Shown piece by piece: positions 1-6,178 of a DNA stretch of 6,745 nucleotides. Under the pieces are notes generated by a model, which worked only from the letters and a program-made list of their open reading frames with translations, was not told the origin of the DNA and ran no database searches. This DNA comes from Candidatus Delongbacteria bacterium (GTDB lineage: Bacteria; UBA4055): contig DMTS01000193.1 in the NCBI GenBank assembly GCA_003477045.1, forward strand, positions 11,222 to 17,966. Direction: 5' to 3'. The translations under genes and the position numbers were made by a program. The first letter of the stretch is position 1, and each line of letters starts with the position of its first letter.

Positions 1-290
1 CTTTCAAAAGAACCTTTAATCACTTCCTTCCTGTAAAAATCATTTTCGCTGACTTCGTTCTCTTCATGCCTTTTTCCGAGTACCTTCAGATAATGGCCTT
101 CGATCGAGATCTCGACATCTTTCGGATCAATTCCCGGCATATCGATTTCTGTTACTATACTGTCGCCTTTTACATAAACATCTGCGTGACATGCAGGACA
201 TTTGATCATATTTAGGTTTGCTTCCTGGTTAAAGAAGTTATTCATCAACTTGTCCAGGCTGTCCAGTTCTTTCCATCTTATCAGGTTCAT
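1..290 (-). CDS. Small heat-shock protein, Hsp20/alpha-crystallin family (3' end outside window)
   Basis: This is an ATP-independent holdase that should bind unfolding proteins in the cytoplasm and keep them refoldable. I translated 96 residues before the left edge cuts the gene. The N-terminus (MNLIRWKELDSLDKLMNNFF) matches the usual 'W-x(3)-DLDRLFDEFF' start of bacterial Hsp20. It is followed by the opening of the alpha-crystallin domain: DVYVKGDSIVTEIDMPGID at about 37-55, then KDVEISIEGHYLKVLGKRHE at 57-76, the counterpart of the family's 'DVYE..D.YVV.AELPGV.KEDIEV.VEGN.LTI.GER'. The missing part should hold the rest of the domain and the C-terminal I-x-I tail. An AGGAGGG ribosome binding site at 295-301 fixes the start at 290. 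An unusual C31-P-A-C34-H35 sits just before the domain. The gene has its own sigma-54-type promoter, so it is probably transcribed separately from the nitroreductase. The family call is firm; the exact paralog is not. Confidence 0.93.
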   Translation of the reverse strand, partial: MNLIRWKELDSLDKLMNNFFNQEANLNMIKCPACHADVYVKGDSIVTEIDMPGIDPKDVEISIEGHYLKVLGKRHEENEVSENDFYRKEVIKGSFE

Positions 291-294
291 GATG

Positions 295-301
295 CCCTCC
301 T
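295..301 (-). promoter_or_regulatory. Ribosome binding site of the Hsp20 gene
   Basis: The minus strand reads AGGAGGG, a full anti-16S match, with about five bases between AGGAGG and the ATG at 290. It decides the start codon of the truncated chaperone gene. Confidence 0.85.
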
Positions 302-333
302 TTTTGGCTTTTTATTTACCTGCCGATATAAAA

Positions 334-349
334 TGCAAGAGCTGTGCCA
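334..349 (-). promoter_or_regulatory. Sigma-54 (RpoN) -24/-12 promoter of the Hsp20 gene
   Basis: Read on the minus strand, the site is TGGCACAGCTCTTGCA. It matches every fixed position of the sigma-54 consensus TGGCACRNNNNTTGCW, including the invariant GG (347-348) and GC (335-336) separated by exactly 10 bases. Counting from the -12 C predicts a transcription start near 323 and a leader of about 33 nt before the start codon at 290. Sigma-54 promoters need an ATP-driven enhancer-binding protein, so the chaperone is probably inducible rather than constitutive. A candidate activator site lies upstream at 399-419. The site is in non-coding DNA and points correctly at the downstream gene, which makes chance unlikely. 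Confidence 0.88.
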
Positions 350-398
350 ATTTATTCTAGCTATGAATTTTCAATTGTTATAGAATCTTACTTATGCC

Positions 399-419
399 AA
401 CTGACAGAATTTGTCAGTT
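399..419. promoter_or_regulatory. Perfect inverted repeat; candidate enhancer-binding site for the sigma-54 promoter
   Basis: Two perfect 8-bp arms, AACTGACA (399-406) and TGTCAGTT (412-419), flank the 5-bp centre GAATT. The centre, at 409, is about 86 bp upstream of the predicted Hsp20 transcription start at 323, a normal distance for an NtrC-type activator site. The DNA between it and the -24 element is very AT-rich, which would favour bending. The repeat contains the TGA stop codon (414-416) of the nitroreductase. It can also form an RNA hairpin. On the minus strand no T-run follows it, so it is not a standard intrinsic terminator for the nitroreductase; a short T-run lies only on the plus-strand side (421-425). 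Its role as an operator is an inference from symmetry and position. Confidence 0.55.
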
Positions 420-1289
420 CTTTTTAACAGACTCCCACTTTTCAAAAAAATCCATATCCTGCTTTTTTAGTATCTTGAGAAATTTTTCGTTCAGTTTAGG
501 CATCTCCCCCGCAGGATAGTGCAGTCCGAAACGGTACTGGATCGGATTTATATATCCTTTACCTTTTATCTCTTTAAGACACTTCTTTGCAAGCTCTTTT
601 CCGCCGACATCAAGGCAGTTCTGTTCGATGATTTTAAGTTTCTTATCATCTGGATCATGCTTAGTATTGTTCTGCCTTTTAGTATATGCTTTAAAGAGTT
701 TTTTATTGTCATAAGGCTGATATTTTTCATGATGGATCATAAACTCGGCAGGAAATTTATTCGCTTTTCTTATCTTGACTGTAGGATAACCGATAGGCAG
801 AAGAACGACCGGAAAAACACCTTTCGGAAGTTCGAACATCTTAATAAGCTTTTCTAAAAATTCCATTATCGTTCCGATATAGCACGAACCCATACCGTAA
901 GAATCAACTGCCGTGCAGATGCTCTGAGCTGCGATGATCGTGTCCTGAAAACTTATCCAGAAATGCCTGAACGCGTGATTCGCCGAAAATGGAGCGCAGC
1001 CTTCATCGGCGATCTGCTTCATTCTGTTCCAGTCAATGCAGAACAAAAGATTGACAGGTGCAGTTCCCACGAATTTCTGATAGCAGAGATCTCCAAGTTT
1101 TTTATTCATTTTGGGATCCTGTATCACAATGATAGAATACGGCTGAAGATTTCCGCCCGATGCGCTCTGTATCCCGGCAGCCAGGATCTTATCAAGTATT
1201 TCAGGCTCGATCTTTCTCTTTTTGAAATTTCTAAGGCTGCCTCTTTCAAGAAGAAGCTCTATTGTTTCATTTTCAGGTTTCTTTTTCAT
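414..1289 (-). CDS. Nitroreductase-family FMN-dependent NAD(P)H oxidoreductase with C-terminal extension
   Basis: This 291-residue protein is predicted to be a cytoplasmic flavoprotein that passes hydride from NAD(P)H through FMN to a nitro compound, quinone or other acceptor. The real substrate is unknown. The FMN-binding signature R16-G-S-L-R20-N-F opens the domain, and SASGGNLQPYSI at 42-53 is the family's 'AS.GN.QPW' motif. The later AVDSYGMGSCYIGTI and PVVLLPIGYP segments are the usual second half of the fold. The core ends near residue 190. About 100 further residues follow (193-291), lysine-rich and largely helical in appearance, with a compact block INPIQYRFGLHYPAGEM at 247-263. I see no iron-sulfur cysteine pattern in them. 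The GGAG ribosome binding site at 1296-1299 lies 6 bases from the ATG. A sigma-70-like promoter and the upstream operon's terminator suggest a separate transcription unit. The family is secure; the physiological role is not. Confidence 0.92.
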   Translation of the reverse strand: MKKKPENETIELLLERGSLRNFKKRKIEPEILDKILAAGIQSASGGNLQPYSIIVIQDPKMNKKLGDLCYQKFVGTAPVNLLFCIDWNRMKQIADEGCAPFSANHAFRHFWISFQDTIIAAQSICTAVDSYGMGSCYIGTIMEFLEKLIKMFELPKGVFPVVLLPIGYPTVKIRKANKFPAEFMIHHEKYQPYDNKKLFKAYTKRQNNTKHDPDDKKLKIIEQNCLDVGGKELAKKCLKEIKGKGYINPIQYRFGLHYPAGEMPKLNEKFLKILKKQDMDFFEKWESVKKN

Positions 1290-1316
1290 TTCAGACTCCG
1301 GTCATTAATTACTTGA

Positions 1317-1345
1317 ATAATAAGTCATTTGCAGACTTTTTCCAA
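1317..1345 (-). promoter_or_regulatory. Predicted sigma-70-type promoter of the nitroreductase gene
   Basis: On the minus strand a -35-like TTGGAA (1340-1345) and a -10-like TATTAT (1317-1322) are separated by 17 bases, giving 4 of 6 and 5 of 6 consensus matches. Transcription would begin near 1310, about 20 nt before the ATG at 1289. The -35 overlaps the T-tract of the terminator of the preceding operon, so the two elements are packed together. Such matches arise by chance in AT-rich DNA; the position supports it. Confidence 0.42.
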
Positions 1346-1375
1346 AACAAAAAACCCCGACATGTTATCGGGGTT
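1344..1375 (-). terminator. Rho-independent terminator of the lipoprotein-tldD-pmbA cluster
   Basis: On the minus strand AACCCCGA (1368-1375), a 7-base loop and TCGGGGTT (1353-1360) form a perfect 8-bp stem rich in G and C. It is followed directly by a T-rich tract, TTTTTTGTTTT (1344-1354, overlapping the stem base). It begins 29 bp after the stop codon of pmbA and should end that operon before the nitroreductase promoter. The plus-strand side has only a weak T-run, so it is effectively one-directional. Confidence 0.9.
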
Positions 1376-1404
1376 CTTGGAGTGGAGTGAGTTAAAAAAT
1401 CAGG

Positions 1405-2697
1405 CTATTTTCCTGATATCGTGATATTTTTAATTTTTACCCACGGATAATTGCTGAAACCGTAGTCTATGCTTTCTTTTGATATTTCTTCAATGTCATT
1501 GAGCATTCCGAGCGCATTACCATTGATCATGATCTCCTTTACGGGATATTTGATCTCGCCGTTCTCAATGTAATAGCTGTTTTTTGCTATTCCGGAAAAG
1601 TCGCCGTTGTTATTCGGTTCTCCCCCCGAAAACCTGCTTAAAAGTATTCCCTGTTTTGTATTTTTGATCATATCCGCCAAAGCTGTGTCGCCCGTATCCA
1701 CGCTCATGTTCGATCCGTCCGTCAAAGATCTTGCTTTTCCGGTTTTCTTTGCACCGTGCAGGCTGAGCAGGAATGTCTTCAACACTCCTTTTTCGATAAT
1801 TACCGCATTCTGATTTTTATAGCCGTCTCCGGTGATAAAATTGTTCGTGGCGTAGCAGTCGCAGACCGGATCTGCCCTGAGAGTGAACTTTTCGCTGGCT
1901 ATCTTTTCATTTAGCTTGTCTTTTAATAAAGAAGCTCCGGTGATGTGATAGTAATCTCCGAGATGAGACATGAGAGGCGAAAGCGTTGATCCTAGACAGT
2001 CGGGAGTTATGATTATTTCGCCCGTGAATTTTTTATCGAACGGCTTTGCGTCTATTTCTTCCGCGCTCTGCTTTAATAAAGCTTTAAGATTTACAATATC
2101 TATCAGCTTTTCGTCAAGCCCTTTCATCAGCTTGTATGTATAGTTGAATGACGATATTTTTTTGTCTTTCTTTGAAGTGAACATAGTCATGAACTGATAC
2201 TCGCCCTGATCCTGAGAATAGTCAACCCCGTTTGAGTTCTTAAAGAAATAGTTCGTTCTGATATATGACAGCCCGCCTTCTTCAAAATGTGTTATAGGAT
2301 ATGCCGTCTTAACATGATTCAGAAATTCATTAAGCCTGAAATACATCTTATCGTTGTCCGGAGCCATCACGCCGGCAGTAAAATCCTCTGAAGGCTGAAA
2401 TTCGCTTATGTCGTTGGCCGGATCAGGCTGGGAAGCATTCGCAAGCGCGATCGCATCTTCAATAGCCTTATCGAGAGAAGCTTTGTCAGTTTTGTTTAGA
2501 GTTATGCTCCCGAGCTTATCATTTTTAATTGCGTTAAGGCTGAGCCTTGTATTAAATGTGGTTCTGAACATACTTACGCTGCCGTTATTGAAATACAGCT
2601 CTCTTTTTTCTGTTTGATCAAGCGTGCATTTTGATTTGTCGATCCCTTTGTCCTTAAAGCTTTTTATGCAGTAATCCAAAATTTCTCTGTATTTCAT
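1405..2697 (-). CDS. pmbA: TldE/PmbA, non-catalytic partner of the TldD metalloprotease
   Basis: This 430-residue protein (E. coli TldE is about 450) is the subunit expected to pair with TldD. In E. coli the TldD/TldE heterodimer trims the microcin B17 precursor and degrades the CcdA antitoxin and unfolded peptides; only TldD carries the zinc site. The N-terminal half has the family's 'xxVRVx..G' beta-sheet fold with the sequence LNAIKNDKLGSITLNKTD. The C-terminal half (from about 226) has GEIIITPDCLGS and then ITGASLLKDKLNEKIA, in the place of E. coli's 'SFLLDSLGKQI'. No HExxxH is present, as expected for TldE. The start is fixed by a GGAGGT site (2705-2710) lying within the last codons of tldD, with one base between the tldD stop and this ATG, so the two are translationally coupled. 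That gives roughly equal subunit amounts, which suits a heterodimer. A terminator follows at 1344-1375. The natural substrate here is unknown. Confidence 0.93.
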   Translation of the reverse strand: MKYREILDYCIKSFKDKGIDKSKCTLDQTEKRELYFNNGSVSMFRTTFNTRLSLNAIKNDKLGSITLNKTDKASLDKAIEDAIALANASQPDPANDISEFQPSEDFTAGVMAPDNDKMYFRLNEFLNHVKTAYPITHFEEGGLSYIRTNYFFKNSNGVDYSQDQGEYQFMTMFTSKKDKKISSFNYTYKLMKGLDEKLIDIVNLKALLKQSAEEIDAKPFDKKFTGEIIITPDCLGSTLSPLMSHLGDYYHITGASLLKDKLNEKIASEKFTLRADPVCDCYATNNFITGDGYKNQNAVIIEKGVLKTFLLSLHGAKKTGKARSLTDGSNMSVDTGDTALADMIKNTKQGILLSRFSGGEPNNNGDFSGIAKNSYYIENGEIKYPVKEIMINGNALGMLNDIEEISKESIDYGFSNYPWVKIKNITISGK

Positions 2698-2698
2698 T

Positions 2699-4084
2699 TT
2701 ATTTACCTCCGATGTTGACTTTGCACTTTATTGCCGGCCCGCCCATTCCAACGGGAATCGGCTGTTTTTTGCCGCACATTCCCGAACAGTTCCAGTCCAT
2801 ATCGTCTGAAACCATTGTGACGCTTTTGAGCACATCGAAGGCGATTCCCGATATAGTAGTGTCCCTGATGGCTTTCCCGATCTTCCCTTTTTTTATTTCA
2901 TAGCCGAGAGTTATGCCGAACATGAATTCGCTTGTGGAATCAGCCTGTCCGTTCGATGACTGAACAAGGTAGTATCCGTCTTCTATTGAAGCTATCATAT
3001 CCGCAAGCCTGCTTTTTCCGGGAAGAATTGCCGTATTACGCATCCTGACAAGCGGTTCGTCCGAGAATGCATAAGCCCTAGCGTTACCGGTCACATCCAT
3101 ATTAAGCTGCATAGCGGTCTGTTTATTGTGCATATATCCTTTTAAAACACCGTTCTCAATAATTACCTTATCTTCAGCTTTGACACCCTCATCGTCAATA
3201 TAAACCGGAACCGGACATTTCTCTCCCTTGAAAGTATGAGCGAAATCAACAAGGCTGATCAGCGGGCTTGCCACCTCTAAGTTAAGATAATCCGCAGCCA
3301 CGGATCCGCTGAGTACAAAATCAGCTTCAGTGGTGTGTCCGATAGCCTCGTGAGCAAGTATTCCTGCGATCTTTGCGTCAAGCACTACATCTTTCATGCC
3401 TGCAATAGCGTAAACGCCTTCGGTTTTTTCGATCAGATTATTATAAGCCTCATCTATTTCTTTGAAAAGGTCTTCAGGTTTTTTAAAAACATCTTCGAAC
3501 TGACCGCTTCCGCCCGTAACCTTGAACACTTCAAAATTCTCACCGTTTACATTTTTGTTCAGTATGGCATAAATATGAGCCTTGGGGATCATGGAATATG
3601 AATTTGAACCGTCTGAAGTAATCATGTTCTTCTCCATGTCAAGCGCTGTCAGAACCAGAGTTCTTGAAGAAAGGTCTGAATATTTCGTTTTAATATAATC
3701 GTCCAGTTTTTTCATAAATTCTATTTTAGCGTTCTGATCTTTTTTGTCCTGCTTAGTATAGAATTCGTTTTGAGATGAGTGCGGTCTTTTCTGAAAAGCT
3801 ACCTTCCCTTTGCTCTGTTTGGTTCCCAGAAAATTAGCGTTCTCGGTGGCAGACAGTATCACTTTCTCTATTTCTTCATCTGATATCACGGGATTTGAAG
3901 CAAATCCCCAGTTGCCGTTCTTGTTCACTCTTGCAGATATACCGCTTGAAGCCGAAGAAGAATTATCCATTATGTCTCCGTTTACAAGCACTATGTTCGT
4001 GTTCCTATTCTCCTGAACCCTCAATTCGGTATATTCCGTGAACTCCTTTTTATACTTACTTAAATCAATTTTAAGCATGTTCAC
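2699..4084 (-). CDS. tldD: TldD, zinc metalloprotease subunit of the TldD/TldE peptidase
   Basis: At 461 residues this is close to E. coli TldD (481). It is the catalytic half of a cytoplasmic heterodimeric protease acting on small or unfolded polypeptides. The active-site motif is intact: H245-E246-A-I-G-H250 within AGILAHEAIGHTTEADFVLSG, the TldD HExxxH. The family's third metal ligand is a cysteine near the C-terminus, here most likely C437 in the MCGKKQPIPVG segment, with GGPAIKC just after. Residues 1-230 form the N-terminal domain, beginning ELRVQENRNTNIVLVNGDI. The start is the first of two nearby ATGs: AAGGAG is 5 bases upstream of M1 but too far from M3. The gene is 12 bp from the nucleotidyltransferase and 1 bp from pmbA. 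I see no signal peptide, truncation or loss of catalytic residues. Substrate and any cofactor-maturation role cannot be told from sequence. Confidence 0.95.
   Translation of the reverse strand: MNMLKIDLSKYKKEFTEYTELRVQENRNTNIVLVNGDIMDNSSSASSGISARVNKNGNWGFASNPVISDEEIEKVILSATENANFLGTKQSKGKVAFQKRPHSSQNEFYTKQDKKDQNAKIEFMKKLDDYIKTKYSDLSSRTLVLTALDMEKNMITSDGSNSYSMIPKAHIYAILNKNVNGENFEVFKVTGGSGQFEDVFKKPEDLFKEIDEAYNNLIEKTEGVYAIAGMKDVVLDAKIAGILAHEAIGHTTEADFVLSGSVAADYLNLEVASPLISLVDFAHTFKGEKCPVPVYIDDEGVKAEDKVIIENGVLKGYMHNKQTAMQLNMDVTGNARAYAFSDEPLVRMRNTAILPGKSRLADMIASIEDGYYLVQSSNGQADSTSEFMFGITLGYEIKKGKIGKAIRDTTISGIAFDVLKSVTMVSDDMDWNCSGMCGKKQPIPVGMGGPAIKCKVNIGGK
2705..2710 (-). promoter_or_regulatory. pmbA ribosome binding site embedded in the end of tldD
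   Basis: GGAGGT on the minus strand is read by tldD as its last glycine codons (GGA GGT AAA TAA) and by pmbA as a strong Shine-Dalgarno sequence 7 bases before its ATG. Terminating tldD ribosomes therefore sit on the pmbA start, which supports translational coupling. Confidence 0.85.
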
Positions 4085-4096
4085 TCCTTTTTTATT

Positions 4097-4861
4097 TTAA
4101 TTCCATTCTTTGTGAAGTTCTTTTTTCAGTTCTTCGATACGCTTTAAAACCTTTTTTGATTTTTTTTCTATATCCTCAAGTGAAGTGATCCTGAATGAAT
4201 CAGCGATCAGATCAACTTCTTTTTTCGGAAAATCCCTGTACGCGTACCTGATCCCGAAATCAACTTTGCAGGGTCGGTATTTTAAATTCAGCAGTATGCC
4301 CAGATTACTTGCTACCAGCCTGTAATATGCCGGATATGCTTCAGTGAAATTCTTTCTTGCCAAAGCTTTTTTTAGTTCGGTTTCCATCAAAAAATCCGAA
4401 TCAGCTATGAATCTGTATAATTGTTTCCCTTTTTCGATCACTTTCTTCTTTGGTGTCGGAGTCGGATCTATCATTTTTTCTTTTTCGAACCATATAACGG
4501 AATCGCCGTGCCTGTCCTTCTCGGTGAACTTATCCGGTATTGATCTTTTTATTACAGCTATATCGAGGTAATACAGTTCCGGCACATTTCCCACTTTATA
4601 GAAACATTGCGAACAACCGTGCCACGCCGGCTCCGGTACTCTGTACTTTCTTTCAATGCCGTAATTCTTTTCGATCAATTTTTCAAGCTTTGCATAAACA
4701 GCTTCTACTGCATCATCCTCACACACCACATAAAGATCGAGATCGGAATATTTATCCATAAAACCTGTCGCCGCCGATCCGCCTTCCCAGGCTGCAATCA
4801 CCTTCTTGTCCTTTATAAGAAGGCTCTTTATTTCTTCAGCTACCTGCTCTCTCGTTTTCAT
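4097..4861 (-). CDS. Nucleotidyltransferase-domain protein, aminoglycoside adenylyltransferase-like
   Basis: This 254-residue protein has the minimal nucleotidyltransferase (Pol beta superfamily) core, which transfers a nucleoside monophosphate from an NTP to an acceptor. The G28-S29 pair is followed by S39-D40-L-D42 in GGSAATGFMDKYSDLDLYVV, and a third acidic residue is D100 in YYLDIAVIK. These fit the two metal-binding carboxylates plus the third strand carboxylate of the fold, so the enzyme is probably active. Residues from about 150 on form a helical C-terminal part, including AYPAYYRLVASNLGILLNLK, which resembles the substrate-binding helices of antibiotic nucleotidyltransferases and related uncharacterised proteins. 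It ends in a charged coiled-coil-like tail (KKSKKVLKRIEELKKELHKE). AAGGAG lies 5 bases from the start. It sits between the lipoprotein (15 bp) and tldD (12 bp), consistent with one transcript. The acceptor could be a small molecule, tRNA or protein; resistance should not be inferred from sequence alone. Confidence 0.85.
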   Translation of the reverse strand: MKTREQVAEEIKSLLIKDKKVIAAWEGGSAATGFMDKYSDLDLYVVCEDDAVEAVYAKLEKLIEKNYGIERKYRVPEPAWHGCSQCFYKVGNVPELYYLDIAVIKRSIPDKFTEKDRHGDSVIWFEKEKMIDPTPTPKKKVIEKGKQLYRFIADSDFLMETELKKALARKNFTEAYPAYYRLVASNLGILLNLKYRPCKVDFGIRYAYRDFPKKEVDLIADSFRITSLEDIEKKSKKVLKRIEELKKELHKEWN

Positions 4862-4876
4862 ACTCTCTCCTTATAA

Positions 4877-5983
4877 TTAATAATCAAAGTATTTCATTCT
4901 GTTATTTACCGCATCGAAGGCTACCAGTTTGTTCTCGACGAAATCAACTATGGCTGTGGTGTCCGCAGGTACCTCAACCGTATTGAGATAAACGCCTTTT
5001 TCAAAGATATCGTAGATAACCCTTTTGTCCTTCTCAGGTTTTGCTGCTGTCACCCAGAGCCTGTCGTACTTATCCATCGAGATCAGCGTGATCGAATTTT
5101 TGAATTTACCTTCAACGGTCACATTATTATTCCCGTTACGTGCGAAGAAATTCCTTACTCTTCTGATCTCATTTTCAGTAAACGGGATACGCTGATAATT
5201 CTTTTTTATAACCTGTTTTTTATTCCCCTGAAAATCGAAAACATCTATCACATATTCGTTCGTGCTGTATCTGGGAACGTAAACGAGGCTGTCGCTGGAA
5301 ACGGCTACTGCCGGATTCTGCACGAAATTCAGGTTGAATACAGGATTCTGAAAATCGTTTTTATCCTGATAAAAAGTATGCATTCTTTCGAATTTGTCGT
5401 TGAAAAGGTTGAGATTCCTTTTAAATACGCCCGGACCTTCATCCTGAACGGGCTCAAAGCTTATACCGCTGACAAAATTCCTCGATTTCCAGAATATTCC
5501 CGGGAAATCTAGCGCGCTGCTGTATTTTTTATCAGTTATATACTTTCCGTCCCTAGTAAATTTTATGATCTTGAGTGCCTGAGCGAACGGGACATAAACA
5601 GTGTCGTGCCAGACGACGAAGAATCCGGTGCCTATGAACTCCCCGGGTCCCTGCCCTAAACCGCCGAAAGTCAGAAGTCTTTTTCCGTTCTTATCGAATT
5701 TGTGGATCTTTGATCTTCTGGCGTCTAAGACATACACATTTCCGTCCTGATCCAGTTCCACATTATTCAATTGTACCGCATTTGCCGTATCAGCCTGACT
5801 TACCTCGTTACAGTCAATAGCTACAGCCTCCTTAAGTTCCAGCTTGAAGTTCGGATCTGCAGGCACATTTTCGTTCGTTATGAATTCAATACCGTTCGAA
5901 ATTTCTTTCTTGTAGGTTTTGTCCTTGTCTGCGCATGATACTATCAGCAGCAGAATTACGATAAAAGGAATATACATCTTCAT
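4877..5983 (-). CDS. Six-bladed beta-propeller lipoprotein (NHL-like repeats)
   Basis: This is a 368-residue secreted or membrane-anchored protein of the six-bladed beta-propeller type. The start is the ATG at 5983: a GGGAGG site (5990-5995) lies 6 bases upstream. A more distal in-frame TTG at 6001 would add six residues and has no such site. The N-terminus MKMYIPFIVILLLIVSC is a short positive tail, a hydrophobic stretch and a lipobox (I-V-S-C17), so signal peptidase II should cleave before Cys17 and lipidate it. Residues from about 75 carry the repeat signature VELDQDGNVYVLDARRSKIHKF and TFGGLGQGPGEF, typical of NHL/6-bladed propellers. Similar 'DSLVYV', 'DKYDRLWVTA' and 'ADTTAIVDF' segments recur later as blades. 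No enzymatic residues are evident, so it probably binds a ligand or protein in the periplasm or on the membrane. It heads the four-gene cluster, with the nucleotidyltransferase 15 bp downstream. Confidence 0.85.
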   Translation of the reverse strand: MKMYIPFIVILLLIVSCADKDKTYKKEISNGIEFITNENVPADPNFKLELKEAVAIDCNEVSQADTANAVQLNNVELDQDGNVYVLDARRSKIHKFDKNGKRLLTFGGLGQGPGEFIGTGFFVVWHDTVYVPFAQALKIIKFTRDGKYITDKKYSSALDFPGIFWKSRNFVSGISFEPVQDEGPGVFKRNLNLFNDKFERMHTFYQDKNDFQNPVFNLNFVQNPAVAVSSDSLVYVPRYSTNEYVIDVFDFQGNKKQVIKKNYQRIPFTENEIRRVRNFFARNGNNNVTVEGKFKNSITLISMDKYDRLWVTAAKPEKDKRVIYDIFEKGVYLNTVEVPADTTAIVDFVENKLVAFDAVNNRMKYFDY

Positions 5984-5989
5984 TTTAGG

Positions 5990-5995
5990 CCTCCC
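5990..5995 (-). promoter_or_regulatory. Ribosome binding site that fixes the lipoprotein start
   Basis: The minus strand reads GGGAGG, 6 bases before ATG 5983. This favours the ATG over the in-frame TTG at 6001, which lies upstream of the site. The resulting N-terminus has the better signal-peptide length. Confidence 0.8.
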
Positions 5996-6178
5996 GGGCA
6001 ACTTGTTTGTAATTTATCACCTTTCTATCTCAATAAATTGTAAAATTCCGTAATTTTCAGAATTCCCAATTATCAACATCAATGGTATTTTAATACTTTC
6101 AAGGTTTTAAAACAATTATTTACGCCCGAAACGGCGATCGGAAGGTGTGAACGGAATATTTCTACGACGGAAAAATTA
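5996..6178 (-). promoter_or_regulatory. Intergenic leader region of the lipoprotein operon with repeated ACGGAA hexamers
   Basis: This non-coding stretch between the AraC regulator and the lipoprotein should hold the operon promoter. I see no strong one. The best -35/-10 pair on the minus strand is TTGTTT, 17 bases, TAAAAT near 6091-6119, a weak match. No GG-N10-GC sigma-54 element is present. The hexamer ACGGAA occurs at 6151-6156 and 6167-6172 on the plus strand and at 6046-6051 on the minus strand; a fourth copy lies just beyond, at 6182-6187 on the minus strand inside the regulator's coding end. A small palindrome GTATT-TT-AATAC occupies 6085-6096. The hexamers could be operator half-sites; this is an inference. 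Confidence 0.35.

Noticed and set aside
184..200. CPACH as a cytochrome c heme-binding motif (CxxCH) in the Hsp20 gene
   Set aside because: The protein has no signal peptide and is a clear cytoplasmic Hsp20; c-type heme attachment happens outside the cytoplasm. The pattern is a lone match.
291..323. RNA thermometer in the Hsp20 leader
   Set aside because: Only 3-bp pairings between GGC and GCC near the ribosome binding site are visible; the AGGAGGG is not convincingly sequestered.
399..425. Intrinsic terminator for the nitroreductase at the inverted repeat
   Set aside because: On the minus strand the stem is followed by GGCATAAG and not by a T-run, and the stem contains the stop codon. A T-run exists only on the plus strand, where there is no gene to end.
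519..1316. Plus-strand ORFs of 112 and 117 codons opposite the nitroreductase
   Set aside because: They lie antisense inside a well-supported gene, have low-complexity Phe/Leu-rich translations and no ribosome binding site, and are shadows. The other plus-strand ORFs opposite tldD, pmbA and the nucleotidyltransferase fail in the same way.
4097..4861. Naming the nucleotidyltransferase an antibiotic-resistance gene
   Set aside because: Only the catalytic core matches; the acceptor-binding part is not one I can assign to a known resistance enzyme, and the neighbours do not suggest a resistance cassette.
4877..6001. Lipoprotein start at the TTG at 6001
   Set aside because: The strong GGGAGG site lies downstream of that TTG and is placed correctly for ATG 5983, and the shorter N-terminus makes a better lipoprotein signal.
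6017..6079. Twenty-codon minus-strand ORF upstream of the lipoprotein, as a leader peptide or RiPP precursor
   Set aside because: There is no ribosome binding site before its ATG, and it lacks a core region with typical modifiable residues or a leader cleavage site.
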